A DNA stretch of 64,000 bases from Zobellia alginiliquefaciens (lineage in GTDB: Bacteria > Bacteroidota > Bacteroidia > Flavobacteriales > Flavobacteriaceae), in NCBI RefSeq assembly GCF_029323795.1, contig NZ_CP119758.1, positions 4,898,001-4,962,000 on the forward strand, in the 5' to 3' direction. Position 1 is the first letter of the stretch; each line of letters starts with the position of its first letter. A program made the translations under genes and the position numbers. The notes below the pieces were generated by a model that was not told the DNA's origin, made no database searches, and was given only the letters and a program-made list of their open reading frames with translations. Positions 9,130 to 19,800 of the stretch are shown here, piece after piece.

Positions 9130-9588
9130 ATGGCTACAAAACCTTCTGATTTTTTTAAGACCTTATCCATAATTCATCTTGCGCTAGTAGGTGGTATTCT
9201 AGTGTTTGGAGCAATAACATACTTTAATAACGGTAGTTTTGAAGCTAATGCCGACCCAAATGACATTTTTATATATGTAGTGCCTATAATAGCTGCTTTT
9301 GGTTACTTTATGAGTCAATTTTTATTTAAAAAACAACTTCAAAGCATCAACAGAACCGATGAATTATCAGCTAAATTGAGTAAATACCTATCCGCATCAA
9401 TAGTAATGTACGCCCTTATAGAAGGGCCTGCATTTCTAGCTATCTTTGCGTATAGCTTTAGTGGCAATGCCTTATTTTTGGTTATTGCAATTTTCTTGGT
9501 GGCATATCTTTATATGCAAAAACCAGCACAACGAAAGTTTATGGACAATGTTCCTTTAACTATGGAAGATAAAAAACAATTCAACTAG
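9130..9588 (+). CDS. Small integral membrane protein of unknown function
   Basis: A 152-residue protein with four predicted membrane helices, at about residues 13-33, 46-64, 90-110 and 113-130, and a short polar tail. No catalytic motif is visible. It starts 69 bp after the preceding small gene and ends 17 bp before the GDSL hydrolase, so the three genes may form a transcript. I do not recognise a function. Confidence 0.65.
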   Translation: MATKPSDFFKTLSIIHLALVGGILVFGAITYFNNGSFEANADPNDIFIYVVPIIAAFGYFMSQFLFKKQLQSINRTDELSAKLSKYLSASIVMYALIEGPAFLAIFAYSFSGNALFLVIAIFLVAYLYMQKPAQRKFMDNVPLTMEDKKQFN

Positions 9589-9605
9589 ATAACTTACAGA
9601 TCAAC

Positions 9606-10292
9606 ATGAAACTTAAACCAACACTACTTGCTTTATTAATGGGACTAGGAATAATTAATGGGATAAAGGGACAAGATTGGCCCAATTTGAGTCAATTTAA
9701 AGAAGACAATGCTAAACTTGCCAAACCCTCAACAGATGAAAACCGAGTTGTTTTTATGGGAAATTCCATTACCATAGGTTGGCTCAACTCAAGACCGGAA
9801 TTCTTTGCTAACAAACCATATGTAAATAGAGGTATTAGCGGTCAGACTACTCCACAAATGTTAGTACGTTTCAGACAAGATGTAATTGATTTACAACCCA
9901 AAGTAATGGTTCTCTTAGCGGGTACTAACGATATAGCGGGCAATACAGGGCCGTCAACTCTTGAGATGATTATGAACAATATTAAATCTATGGCAGACTT
10001 AGCAGCAGCAAATGACATTAAAGTAATTTTGTCTTCCACTTTACCTGCTTTTAATTATCCATGGAAACCAGGAGTGGAGCCTGCCCAAAAAATTGTGGAT
10101 TTAAACAAGATGATCAAAGCTTATGCTGAAGAAAAAGGTCATATTTATCTCGATTACTTTTCTGCATTGGCAGACGAGCGCAATGGACTACCAAAAAAAT
10201 ATGCAAAAGATGGTGTACACCCCACTGTTGAAGGTTACAAAGTAATGGAGCCCCTTGTAGAAAAAGCTATTGCCGATGCATTGCAAAATTAA
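9606..10292 (+). CDS. Exported SGNH/GDSL-family hydrolase
   Basis: A 228-residue protein with a signal peptide ending near KGQD (about residue 23). It shows all four SGNH blocks: the nucleophile block reads GNSIT (catalytic Ser in the GDS-equivalent motif), then GISGQTT with the oxyanion Gly, then LAGTND with the Asn, and DGVHPT with the catalytic Asp and His near the C terminus. Such proteins are esterases or lipases; in polysaccharide-degrading bacteria many are acetyl-sugar esterases. The substrate is not evident from its neighbours. Confidence 0.85.
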   Translation: MKLKPTLLALLMGLGIINGIKGQDWPNLSQFKEDNAKLAKPSTDENRVVFMGNSITIGWLNSRPEFFANKPYVNRGISGQTTPQMLVRFRQDVIDLQPKVMVLLAGTNDIAGNTGPSTLEMIMNNIKSMADLAAANDIKVILSSTLPAFNYPWKPGVEPAQKIVDLNKMIKAYAEEKGHIYLDYFSALADERNGLPKKYAKDGVHPTVEGYKVMEPLVEKAIADALQN

Positions 10293-10403
10293 AGAATAGT
10301 ACACGCTTACAATTTTCGAATCTTTTAGGTAAAAATCTAATACCCTTTTTATGTATATCTTCGTTAGTATTGGCTACCAAAAATTCCACTTTTAAATCTG
10401 CTA

Positions 10404-12125
10404 ATGCAAGAAACAGCTAAAGATTCAAACTCGACCATCGACACTGACTCATCTGAACGTTTCGATTCTATAATCATCGGTTCTGGAGCTGGTGGTTTGG
10501 CTACTGCCATTTGCCTAGCTAGAGCAGGTAAGAAAGTAGTGGTACTGGAACAACACGATGTTCCTGGTGGTTGGTGCCATAGTTTCTATTTAAACGGACA
10601 CCGCTTTACTCCTGGGGTACATTATGTTGGACTTATGGCTGAAGGAGAAGCTACCAACGATTTGTACCGCGGTTTAGGAATTGCCAACGACCTCGTATTT
10701 TTTAGAATGAATCCCGATGCCTACGAACATGTTCTTGTAGGTGAAGAACGATTTGATTTTCCAGCTAATTTTGATTTGCTAATCGAACGCCTATCCCAAC
10801 GGTTTCCTAAAGAGAAAAAACAAATTTACAAATACCTTCACTTGACCCGTAAAGTTAGTGAAGAGCTCTACTCCCTACCCTATTTTAAAGGGTTTTGGCA
10901 GAAGTTGACAATTCCTTTCAAAACCAAACATTTTGGAAAGTACGGTATGTTCAGCGTACGAAAAGTTATTGGATGGCATATCAAAAATCCACTTTTAAAA
11001 AATATTTTGAACATACAATGTGGTGACCATGGTGCACAACCTAAAAAGGTTCCTTTTGTATTACATAGTGCGTTAATGTACCATTACTTTCAAGGAGGAT
11101 ACTATCCCATGGGCGGTGGTGGAGCGCTCATAAAAGCAATGACCAATAAACTGAAAGAATATGGTGGAGAACTCCGCACAAGCACAGCCGTAAAAACTAT
11201 AATCTTGGAAGGAGACCAACGTAAAAAAGCCGTTGGAGTGACTTTAAAAAACGGGGAAAAATTATATGCTAGCACCGTAGTTTCCAATGCGGATGTAGGT
11301 ATTACCTATAACGATCTAATTGGTAGAGAAAACTTAAGTAAAAGTCTGCAGCAAAAATTAGCAAAAACAAAATATTCAAGTACTTCGTTGATGTTGTTTT
11401 TAATTGTTGATATGGACTTACGCAAAGCGGGACTAGATTCAGGCAATATTTGGATGATGCCAAATAAAGACACTGACGATTTTTATGATAGCATGCTCGA
11501 ATCCGATATTTCAAAAGGAGATGCCTTTGAAGGGATGTTCATTAGTTGCACAACCTTAAAAGACCCTTCTAGCTTTGATGGCAAATACCATAGTATAGAA
11601 GCTATTACCCTTGTAGATTTTAAAGCGTTCGAAAAATTCAAAAATGAAAATCAAGAGCGGTCTCAAGAATATCTAGATTTTAAAGAACGATTGATGCAAA
11701 AAATGCTAAACGGACTAGAAAAAGCTATTCCGGGTATCAGAAATCACATTGTTCAAAAAGATTTAGGTACTCCATTGACCAATAAATACTATGTAAACAC
11801 AACAGATGGAAATATTTACGGTACCGAAAAAAGTCTCAAACATATAGGTCCTTTTGCTTACAAAGCTAAAAGCGAAATTGAGAACCTCTATCTATGTGGT
11901 GCCAGTATTTTGTCCCATGGTGTTGCAGGAGTCTCGCATTCCGGTGTTGATACCGCAGCACAAATTTTAGAGTGTGACCCAGATGAGCTCAAAAAACCAC
12001 AGGAAAACCAACATATTAGAATCTATGAAGCCGAAGATGCTTCTAATTATCCGGAGTGGATGTTGAAAAAGATAGCCGTAAAAACTGCTCGGGCAAAGGG
12101 AAAAAGTCAGGAAATTAATACATAG
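10404..12125 (+). CDS. CrtI/retinol-saturase-like FAD-dependent oxidoreductase
   Basis: A 573-residue flavoprotein of the phytoene desaturase / all-trans-retinol 13,14-reductase superfamily. The FAD-binding fold is at the N terminus (IIGSGAGGLATAICLARAGK, about residues 25-44, then VLEQHDVPGG). The C-terminal FAD contact LYLCGAS with GVAGVSHSG lies around residues 495-515. There is no signal peptide or membrane anchor. It stands alone, away from any carotenoid cluster, so a retinol-saturase-like or other polyene or lipid reaction is as likely as carotenoid desaturation. Confidence 0.78.
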   Translation: MQETAKDSNSTIDTDSSERFDSIIIGSGAGGLATAICLARAGKKVVVLEQHDVPGGWCHSFYLNGHRFTPGVHYVGLMAEGEATNDLYRGLGIANDLVFFRMNPDAYEHVLVGEERFDFPANFDLLIERLSQRFPKEKKQIYKYLHLTRKVSEELYSLPYFKGFWQKLTIPFKTKHFGKYGMFSVRKVIGWHIKNPLLKNILNIQCGDHGAQPKKVPFVLHSALMYHYFQGGYYPMGGGGALIKAMTNKLKEYGGELRTSTAVKTIILEGDQRKKAVGVTLKNGEKLYASTVVSNADVGITYNDLIGRENLSKSLQQKLAKTKYSSTSLMLFLIVDMDLRKAGLDSGNIWMMPNKDTDDFYDSMLESDISKGDAFEGMFISCTTLKDPSSFDGKYHSIEAITLVDFKAFEKFKNENQERSQEYLDFKERLMQKMLNGLEKAIPGIRNHIVQKDLGTPLTNKYYVNTTDGNIYGTEKSLKHIGPFAYKAKSEIENLYLCGASILSHGVAGVSHSGVDTAAQILECDPDELKKPQENQHIRIYEAEDASNYPEWMLKKIAVKTARAKGKSQEINT

Positions 12126-12162
12126 ATTTAATTATTACTATAATATAGATAAGGGATGGACC

Positions 12163-12375
12163 ATGGAAATGGCCATCCCCTATTCTAACTTTGGTGAGCT
12201 TGGTAAAGTTGTTGCAATTGAACCCGGAAACAAATGGGCTTTCCTTGCTATTCGTCAAGACCGTAATGATGCTGACGGCAACCGCCGGTCCACATCAACT
12301 ATTTTCCCTATTTATGATATTTCCAAAAACGTACATCAAGCGAACAGGTTTGGACTAATGGAATTTGTTGAATAA
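12163..12375 (+). pseudogene. C-terminal remnant of a CBM9-like carbohydrate-binding protein
   Basis: Only the last 70 residues of a domain are present. They show the pattern of the C-terminal half of CBM9-like domains: EMAIPYSNF, then KWAFLAIRQDR, then the ending ANRFGLMEF. The frame stays open a little upstream and reads GWT just before the Met, which also fits the domain, but there is no N-terminal half and no credible start before the preceding gene ends. It is most simply a gene fragment left after a deletion, lying between two complete genes on opposite strands. Confidence 0.55.
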
Positions 12376-12384
12376 TATTTTTGA

Positions 12385-13545
12385 CTACCAGTTCGTAAAC
12401 GAACCGTCCTGGCGTCTTAACCTTGGTATTTCAATTGGTTTAAAAGTTTTTTCCAAAGCCAATTCTTCATTGAACTCAACACCTAGTCCAGGAGTATCCA
12501 ATACAGGATACGTAGGTCCATTCAAAATTGGACGCACAGGATAATATTCCGGAGCATCGGTTCCCATATACTGTGCCGGAGTATTCATTTCTTCCAACCA
12601 GCCAAAATTAGGACATGCTGCTGCCAAATGAATCGTAGCTGCCGTACATATAGGTCCTAAGGGGTTATGGGGCATCAAATCTATATAATGTGCTTCCGCT
12701 AAACTGGCCACTTTCATCGCTTCTGTAATTCCGCCTACATTACAAATATCTATACGTGCATATTGAGTCAGATTTCGCTCTAAAAACGGTAAAAACTGCC
12801 ATTTGCTGGAGAACTCCTCTCCTATCGTAAAAGGAATATCAACCATTTTTCTTAGGTTCTCATAAGCTTCGGGATTTTCATCGCGGATAGGCTCTTCTAT
12901 ATAGTCCAATGTTCCCGGAGGCATACGCTTCATGAAAGAATATGTTTGTGCAGGGGTTAATCTTGTATGATAATCAATGCCAATGGTAATAGCAGGACCC
13001 ACTTCTTTTCTCAAGTCAGTAAGCCATTCGGCGATTGTTGCAATGGACTGGCGAGGTTCAAAAAGCTCTTTGTCTCCTTCGGCCTCAAATTCAGCTGGAG
13101 CCAAACGCAACATGTTCCAACCTTCTTTTATACATGTTTTAGAATACTCAAAAAGCTCTTCTCGTGTTCTAAAACGAACCGAAGCAAAACAGTCTACATG
13201 GTCGCGATGTTTCCCACCTAAAAGTTCATATACCGGAACACCAAGCGCCTTTCCTTTAATATCATAAAGAGCAATATCAATAGCCGAAATAGCCGCTGTA
13301 AGTACTCTACCACCTTCAAAATATTGTCCACGGTACATTTCTTGCCATAGTGCACCAATATTCCGTGCATCTTTGCCGATTAGAAAACCTTTGAAATGCT
13401 CAATTGCACCTATAACCGCTAATTCTCTACCAGAAAGACCAGAAGCTCCCCATCCATAAATACCTGAATCGGTTTCAACTTTAATGACTAATTGGCTTCC
13501 AAAACCTACGTTTATGGGAAAAGTTTTAATGGCTGATATCTTCAT
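12385..13545 (-). CDS. Enolase-superfamily sugar-acid dehydratase, D-galactonate-dehydratase-like
   Basis: A 386-residue mandelate racemase/muconate-lactonising family protein. The metal-binding carboxylates appear in order: IGIDYH (Asp, with His as probable general acid/base), YIEEPI and TIGEEF. A final PHNPLGP loop is typical of the galactonate dehydratase (DgoD) branch. The predicted reaction is D-galactonate, or a related aldonate, to its 2-keto-3-deoxy acid in the cytoplasm. It is followed 30 bp upstream by an MFS transporter of the sugar-acid type, a classic uptake-plus-dehydratase pair. It differs clearly from the second enolase-superfamily enzyme at 28561-29655. Confidence 0.8.
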   Translation of the reverse strand: MKISAIKTFPINVGFGSQLVIKVETDSGIYGWGASGLSGRELAVIGAIEHFKGFLIGKDARNIGALWQEMYRGQYFEGGRVLTAAISAIDIALYDIKGKALGVPVYELLGGKHRDHVDCFASVRFRTREELFEYSKTCIKEGWNMLRLAPAEFEAEGDKELFEPRQSIATIAEWLTDLRKEVGPAITIGIDYHTRLTPAQTYSFMKRMPPGTLDYIEEPIRDENPEAYENLRKMVDIPFTIGEEFSSKWQFLPFLERNLTQYARIDICNVGGITEAMKVASLAEAHYIDLMPHNPLGPICTAATIHLAAACPNFGWLEEMNTPAQYMGTDAPEYYPVRPILNGPTYPVLDTPGLGVEFNEELALEKTFKPIEIPRLRRQDGSFTNW

Positions 13546-13575
13546 AAAATCCTATTTATTATGTTTAGTGTTTTA

Positions 13576-14877
13576 TTAATTTTTTGGTACGATACGTTCA
13601 ACTTTACCCACAATAAAGGTGTAGGATATAAAACCGAGTAAAGCTATTCCTCCAATAAAGAAAAGCGCTGGACTAAAATCTCCATCTTCTACCAAGTAAC
13701 CAATAACAATGGGTACAACCACACCTGCAAGTCCTCCGATAAAATTAAACGCACCACCGGTGAGTCCTATTAATTTTTTAGGTGCCATAAGTGATATAAA
13801 TATCCAGGCTATACTTGCCAATCCATTTCCGAAAAAGGCCAAAGCCAAAAAGAGAATCACAAAGAAGGTGCTATCCGTATAATTCGCACCTATGATACAG
13901 GTAGATAATAGCATCCCAATAATGATAGGTGTCTTTCTTGATATCTCAACGGAAAAGCCTTTTTTAATTAAATAATCAGATGTAAAACCAGATAAAAGCA
14001 CTCCAAAGAAAGCTGCCAAAAATGGAATGGAAGCCAAAAACCCCGATTTTAGAAAATCCAAACCTCTGAACTCCACTAAATATGTTGGGAACCAAGTAAG
14101 AAAAAATATAGTTGTAGCTCCCAAACAAAATTGCCCTATGTAAAGACCCCAGAGTTTCCTATAGATAAAAGCTTGTTTGAAGTCGTTCCAATCAAATTTT
14201 TTCTTCTCTTCTTTCTTTACATCATTCTTACCGATAAGGCCTCCTCCCTTTTCAATATGCTCTAATTCTGCTTTATTTATAGATTTATGATTTTGTGGAT
14301 TACGGTAGAAAAAATACCAAATTGCTGCCCACACAAGTCCAATTATACCAGATATAATAAACAATCCTCTCCAGCCAAAATAGGTCTGAATCGTTACTAA
14401 AACCGGTGTAAGAAAAGCGAGTCCCAAAAACTGTCCCGAAGTATATATGGCAATTGCCGATGCCCGTTCGTTTTCAGGAAACCATTTGGTTACCACTAAA
14501 TTATTAATAGGATAAGAAGGAGCTTCAAAAACACCTATACTGGCCCTCAACCCTAATAACGCCCCAAAAGAACTGACCATTCCCTGTATGAGAGTGGCTA
14601 CAGACCATAAGGCCATCATGACAGAATATAATATGCGAGTGGGAAGTTTATCCGCGACAATACCACCAGGGATTTGCAAACAGGCATACGTCCATGCAAA
14701 GGCAGAAAATACGTAGCCCATCTGTACATTGCTCAAGCCAATATCTTCCTTCATGGCAAAAGCCGCCACTGAAATATTACTTCTGTCCAAATAATTAATA
14801 ACCACGGTAACGAATACCATGGCCAATATATTATAACGTTTACGTGTGGGATTTTCTATTTGATTGAAATCGGTCAT
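13576..14877 (-). CDS. MFS transporter, anion:cation symporter (DgoT/ExuT-like) type
   Basis: A 433-residue inner-membrane protein with twelve hydrophobic segments. The N-terminal part, with YLDRSNISVAAFAMKEDIGLS, is characteristic of the hexuronate/galactonate (ACS) subfamily, which takes up sugar acids with protons. The central loop (about residues 200-225) is charged and lysine-rich. Together with the adjacent sugar-acid dehydratase it probably imports D-galactonate or a similar acid. The two genes run in the same direction. Confidence 0.82.
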   Translation of the reverse strand: MTDFNQIENPTRKRYNILAMVFVTVVINYLDRSNISVAAFAMKEDIGLSNVQMGYVFSAFAWTYACLQIPGGIVADKLPTRILYSVMMALWSVATLIQGMVSSFGALLGLRASIGVFEAPSYPINNLVVTKWFPENERASAIAIYTSGQFLGLAFLTPVLVTIQTYFGWRGLFIISGIIGLVWAAIWYFFYRNPQNHKSINKAELEHIEKGGGLIGKNDVKKEEKKKFDWNDFKQAFIYRKLWGLYIGQFCLGATTIFFLTWFPTYLVEFRGLDFLKSGFLASIPFLAAFFGVLLSGFTSDYLIKKGFSVEISRKTPIIIGMLLSTCIIGANYTDSTFFVILFLALAFFGNGLASIAWIFISLMAPKKLIGLTGGAFNFIGGLAGVVVPIVIGYLVEDGDFSPALFFIGGIALLGFISYTFIVGKVERIVPKN

Positions 14878-15025
14878 TTGGTTAGTTAAATTTTAAAAGG
14901 AATTAAGGTTTTAAACTTTTAGAATAGTAATTTTTCAAAATTAAAAAGTGTCAAGATAACAATTATTATTGTTTAGAGTGAATTATGCTCGTTATAAAAA
15001 ATATTCTTTATAGAAGCATTTGTTG

Positions 15026-15060
15026 CAAAAAAAAACGACAACAGGCCAAAATAACCTGTT
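15026..15060 (-). terminator. Rho-independent terminator after susD
   Basis: On the minus strand an AACAGG / CCTGTT stem with a 9-base loop is followed by GTCG and a run of T residues. It lies 44 bp after the SusD stop codon and separates the SusCD transcript from the MFS gene. Confidence 0.65.
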
Positions 15061-15103
15061 ACCGCTTTCAAACAACTAACTCAACTAGTTTATTTTTTAA
15101 TCC

Positions 15104-16864
15104 TTAATAAGCAGGGTCTTGTGTTAATACCCCCTGTTGCAAATCAATTTGGGTTTGCGGTACAGGCCAATGATCATCTTGACCCGCAGTATAAGCTGCC
15201 CCTTGTATCCATTTTAATTTTTCATTACTTAATTCTGAGGCTAAATATTGATTGATCGTTGAATCATCTATACCCCAGCGTACTAAATCCTGAAAACGCA
15301 TTCCTTCTAAAGCAAATTCCAAGCGCATTTCATGATAGATAGCTTTTCTAGCGTATTCTTGATTTGGAAATGTAGTGTACAAGCCAAGGTTGTAATTTGC
15401 CGCTGGTTGGTTTTCATCAATATCCAACTCATAACCACTTTCAAAAGTGGTATTATTTACCTTACCCATTACCAAATCATCTTGGGCACGCTCGCGAATT
15501 TCATTTACCAAATCCATTGCTGTGCCAAGCTCATTTTCTTCCATTGCAACTTCAGCCCTCCACAAAATAACATGGCTTAACCTGAATAAACGCCAGTTAT
15601 TACCATTAAGTCCATTTGACCAAATTGGGCTAGAAATGGATATTACCCCTTTATTTCTTTTATAGAACATAATTTTCTTGTTCAAAAAAGGCCCCATGCC
15701 TGCTTGATCTAACATCCAATCACTACCAGACATTGGCCCCCAATCCAAGAAAGGAATACCGCGTCTACCAATAGTCCAATCTACACGAGGATCGAGAGAA
15801 GCATCAGTAGGTGTAAAAGGCTCAGTATCCAAAATTTTATAATCCTCTAATAACAGGTCATCTTGAAAAGTATCAAACAATGGCAAGCCATCGGCATCAG
15901 TTTTAAAAGCATTGAACAAATCAAAACTTGGAGCACTATAAGAACAACAAGAGCCTACATCACTACCTCTAGGAAACAAAGTTCTATGATCAGCACCACT
16001 ATTGGCATCACCTGCACCATCATTAACAGTGTACTGAACCTCTAAAATACTTTCCGAATTGTTCTGTTTCTCTTCATCGAAATTATCATAATAATGATCC
16101 ATTAACTGGAAAGGTCCATTATCTATAATATCATTTAAATAAGGTTTTGCTTCAGTAAATTCTTGCTGAAACATGTGAACACGAGCCAAAAGTGCTTTGG
16201 CTGCCCAACGAGATGCACGACCTATTTCAACATCTTCGGCCATACCATTATCTATTCCCCACTTAATATCGGCTTCAATCTTATCCCATACTTCCTCGTT
16301 ATTGGTCACTTCACTTGCAACAACATCGTCCGTTATATATGGAATCTTCTCAATTTTATTACGCAATTGAAAATGGAACCATGCGCGTAACCAACGTGCT
16401 TCCGCCTCTAATTGTATGGCATCTGCGGGGCCTACATTCTCTCCCGCTTTTTTAAGAACACGAATAGCATCATTAGCTCTGGCAATGGCATCATAATTTG
16501 CTGCCCATAAACCTTCTATCCATGGGTTGGCCGCATCTGTCTCATATCTTTCAATAAGGTTAATTGGACTCCACCCCCCAGTTTGATCGCCACGGTGCAT
16601 ATCATCAGAGGGCACATCTCCCCAGACCCAGTTCGTGGCAGATGCTTCTCCATTTCCTCCAGCTTCCCCTGCAGAATATCCATCCATTCTTGAATAAGCT
16701 CCTATAAGAAGAAGGTCTACACCATGAGCATTCGTTAATATTTCTTCACTAACCGCTCCTTTTGGTTTTTCCTCAAGAAACTCTTCGCCACATGACCAAG
16801 AAAGGGCCATGACCGTAGCAAGCAATCCGGTTTTTATAAATATATTATTTTTCATCTTTTTCAA
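15104..16864 (-). CDS. SusD/RagB-family glycan-binding surface lipoprotein
   Basis: A 586-residue lipoprotein (signal ending SWSC, Cys25) of the SusD family. The N-terminal TPR-like helices carry GAYSRMDG and YDAIARANDAI, and the C-terminal signature includes RLEFALEGMRFQDLVRWG and ends with the usual WPVPQTQID. SusD sits over the SusC barrel and captures glycan outside the cell. It lies 9 bp after SusC on the same transcript. The glycan is not identifiable from the sequence; neighbouring genes suggest a galactan. Confidence 0.95.
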   Translation of the reverse strand: MKKMKNNIFIKTGLLATVMALSWSCGEEFLEEKPKGAVSEEILTNAHGVDLLLIGAYSRMDGYSAGEAGGNGEASATNWVWGDVPSDDMHRGDQTGGWSPINLIERYETDAANPWIEGLWAANYDAIARANDAIRVLKKAGENVGPADAIQLEAEARWLRAWFHFQLRNKIEKIPYITDDVVASEVTNNEEVWDKIEADIKWGIDNGMAEDVEIGRASRWAAKALLARVHMFQQEFTEAKPYLNDIIDNGPFQLMDHYYDNFDEEKQNNSESILEVQYTVNDGAGDANSGADHRTLFPRGSDVGSCCSYSAPSFDLFNAFKTDADGLPLFDTFQDDLLLEDYKILDTEPFTPTDASLDPRVDWTIGRRGIPFLDWGPMSGSDWMLDQAGMGPFLNKKIMFYKRNKGVISISSPIWSNGLNGNNWRLFRLSHVILWRAEVAMEENELGTAMDLVNEIRERAQDDLVMGKVNNTTFESGYELDIDENQPAANYNLGLYTTFPNQEYARKAIYHEMRLEFALEGMRFQDLVRWGIDDSTINQYLASELSNEKLKWIQGAAYTAGQDDHWPVPQTQIDLQQGVLTQDPAY

Positions 16865-16873
16865 TTTTTTATT

Positions 16874-19800
16874 TTATAATGAGATATTAAGACCAAAAAT
16901 GATCTGTCTCGGCGATGGCCAAGTACCCAAATCTAAACCTCTATCGATATCACTTGAAAAACCTGAATCAGGATCATCATACAAAGCGATTTCGGGATCT
17001 AGACCAGAGTAATCCGATATTGTAAACAGGTTTGTACCCATTACGTAGATTCTCATAGAGGCTAAATTCATCTTATCCAAAATTTTGCTCGGTACGTTAA
17101 AGCCTATTTGCGCATTTTGCAAACGAATATATGAGGCATCCTCAACTAAATCCGAATGGGTATTCTGCTCAAAACTTGTCTGAGAAGATGCTTTTGGAAG
17201 AACAGCATCTGCATTGTTATCTAAATATGGGCTTCCCCAAGACTTGTATAATCTATCTGGACTTTTAGGACCTTGAAAAAGTCCGTATCTCGTAAAACGA
17301 TTGTAATAGTTGATAGCATCATTACCCTGACTAGTATAAAAACTAGCAGAAAAATCAAACCCTCTATATTCCATACTTAGGTTCAGCCCTGCTGTAAAAT
17401 CAGGATTTGGATTACCAATGTACGTTCGATCATCTGGAGTAATATCTCCACTACCATCTACATCCTTTATTTTTAGGTTTCCTGGTTGATTATAAGTACC
17501 ATTTTCCGGGTGTGCATCTGCCTCTCCTTGAGTTTGAAAAATTCCTTCTACAACATATCCATAAAATTCAGGGAACGCAGTACCTGTTTCTACTCTAGAA
17601 TAGGTCTGAGCTCTTTGGTTTCTACCGACGATAAATTCACCATCTGTTTCAGACAAGGATTCGACCTCATTTTTATAGGTCGAGAAAATAACACCTACGT
17701 TATATTTAAAATCTCCTTCATCAGTTCCACCACCTCTATAACCTAGTTCTATATCAACACCTTTGTTTGCCATGGTACCGATATTTACACTTGGTGCCGT
17801 TGCAAATCCTTCTACTGCTGGTATAGCAATAGGGAATAACATATCTTCCGTATCCTTGTTCCAAACATCTACCGTAAGGTTCACACGATTGAATAATGTT
17901 GCATCAATAGCAAAGTTAGTAGAAGTAGTCGTCTCCCATTTAGCATCAGGGTTTCCAATAGCTGAAGATTGAAATCCTTGTTTGATTATACCATCCGCAC
18001 CACCTAAACCGTAAAATGAGCCACCTAAGTTAGAACTAAAGGTGCTGAAACCATTATAGTTCCCTATTTGGTCATTACCGGATTGCCCCCAACCAGCACG
18101 TAGTTTTAAGTAATTTAACCAACTGCTATCGGCCAAGAAATTTTCTCTAGAAACAACCCATCCTCCAGAAATTGCCGGAAAATTACCCCATCTATTATTA
18201 GCTCCGAATCTTGAAGACCCATCACGTCTAACAGTAGCCTCTACCATATACTTATCATCATATGAATAATAAAGTCTTGCAAAATATGAGTTTAATGCCC
18301 ATGCCGCTGCTTCGCCACTGTTCGTCTGGTTTTCCGACCCTGAACTAAGAATAAAAAAATCATCATCAGTAGAAATAAAACTTTCCCTACCTGCCGAAAT
18401 TTGATCATACTTATACCTGGTAGATTCTGTTCCTAATAAAAAATCTAATTGGTGAACATCATTAAAAGTTTTAGTATAATTTAATGTGTTGGTAAAGTTC
18501 CATGTAAGATTATCTCCTCTTGTCTCATTCAACGTATGTCCCGCTGTACCATTGGTATTCTCTAAATCCGCAAACCTAGGATCATGATTTGAATACCAAT
18601 TCATATTATATCCTAAAAGAGACTTGAACGTTAGGTTGTTGGCTGGCTTAACCTCTACAAAAACATTACCAGTTACATTTAAAGTTGTTCTCTTATCCTT
18701 ACGTTGTCTAAAATTATTACCTACAGGATTAGGGCCGTCATTTAAGCCACCACCTACTACACCTCCAGCAAAATTACCCGCAATATCTCTAACAGGAATT
18801 AACGGACTAGTCTCAATAATGCTATTAAAACCAACAGTATTTCCTTTAGATTCGCTTAAAGTAACCCCTAAACGTTCACCAATTTTCAACCAATCTTTTA
18901 CTTGAGAATCTATATTGGCACGTATGGCATATCTATTGTAAGAATTGTCTCGTAATATCCCTTCTTCTTTAAAATAATTAGCACTTAAGGCATACGTAGT
19001 TTTTTCTGAACCTCCTGAGACAGACAATACAAAATCTTGTATTAGCGCTGGTTGATACAACTCTTCCATCCAATCCGTTCCTTCTTGGTTGGTTTTAGTA
19101 ATCGGGTAATTTACTTGGTCGTATAATGCCGGATTTGTTGATGCGTCACCATTAGATGCCCCGTTTGGAAACAAATAATCATTTACTCGTGTTGCCTGAA
19201 TATTATTTGGATCAAAACTAAAATGAGCATGATTTGGCGCAATACCATCATTGGTTTGTTCCAACCAAATTTGTTGTCCGATTAAATTAGGATCGGTAAC
19301 TAAGTCATATCTAGAGGTAGACGTTCCCATACCACTCCTTAAGTTAATATCAACCTTAGCGGGTTGAGCTTTTCTACCCGTTGTGGTGGTTATTAAGATT
19401 ACACCATTTGCACCTCTTGAACCGTAAATAGCAGTAGAAGAAGCATCTTTTAATACCTGCATAGATTCAATTTGGCTTGTTGGTGGTGGCGATGCACCAA
19501 AAACTCCATCAACAACATATAAAGGTCCATTTCCATTAATAGTACCTAAACCACGAATTCTTACTTGAGCATTTTGTCCTGGTCTTGCAGAAGCATTTAC
19601 CGTAACACCTGCTGCACTACCTTGAAGTGCTCTTGTTGCATCGGATGAAGCTTGTTGCTCTATGTAAGCCGTTTTTACGGTACTAACAGCACCAGTAACG
19701 TCTGCCTTTTTTCTAGAACCATAACCAATAACCACAACTTCGTCCAGAAGTTGAGAATCTGGCTGTAATTGTACGTTAATTGTTGTTCCTGATTCTGCAG

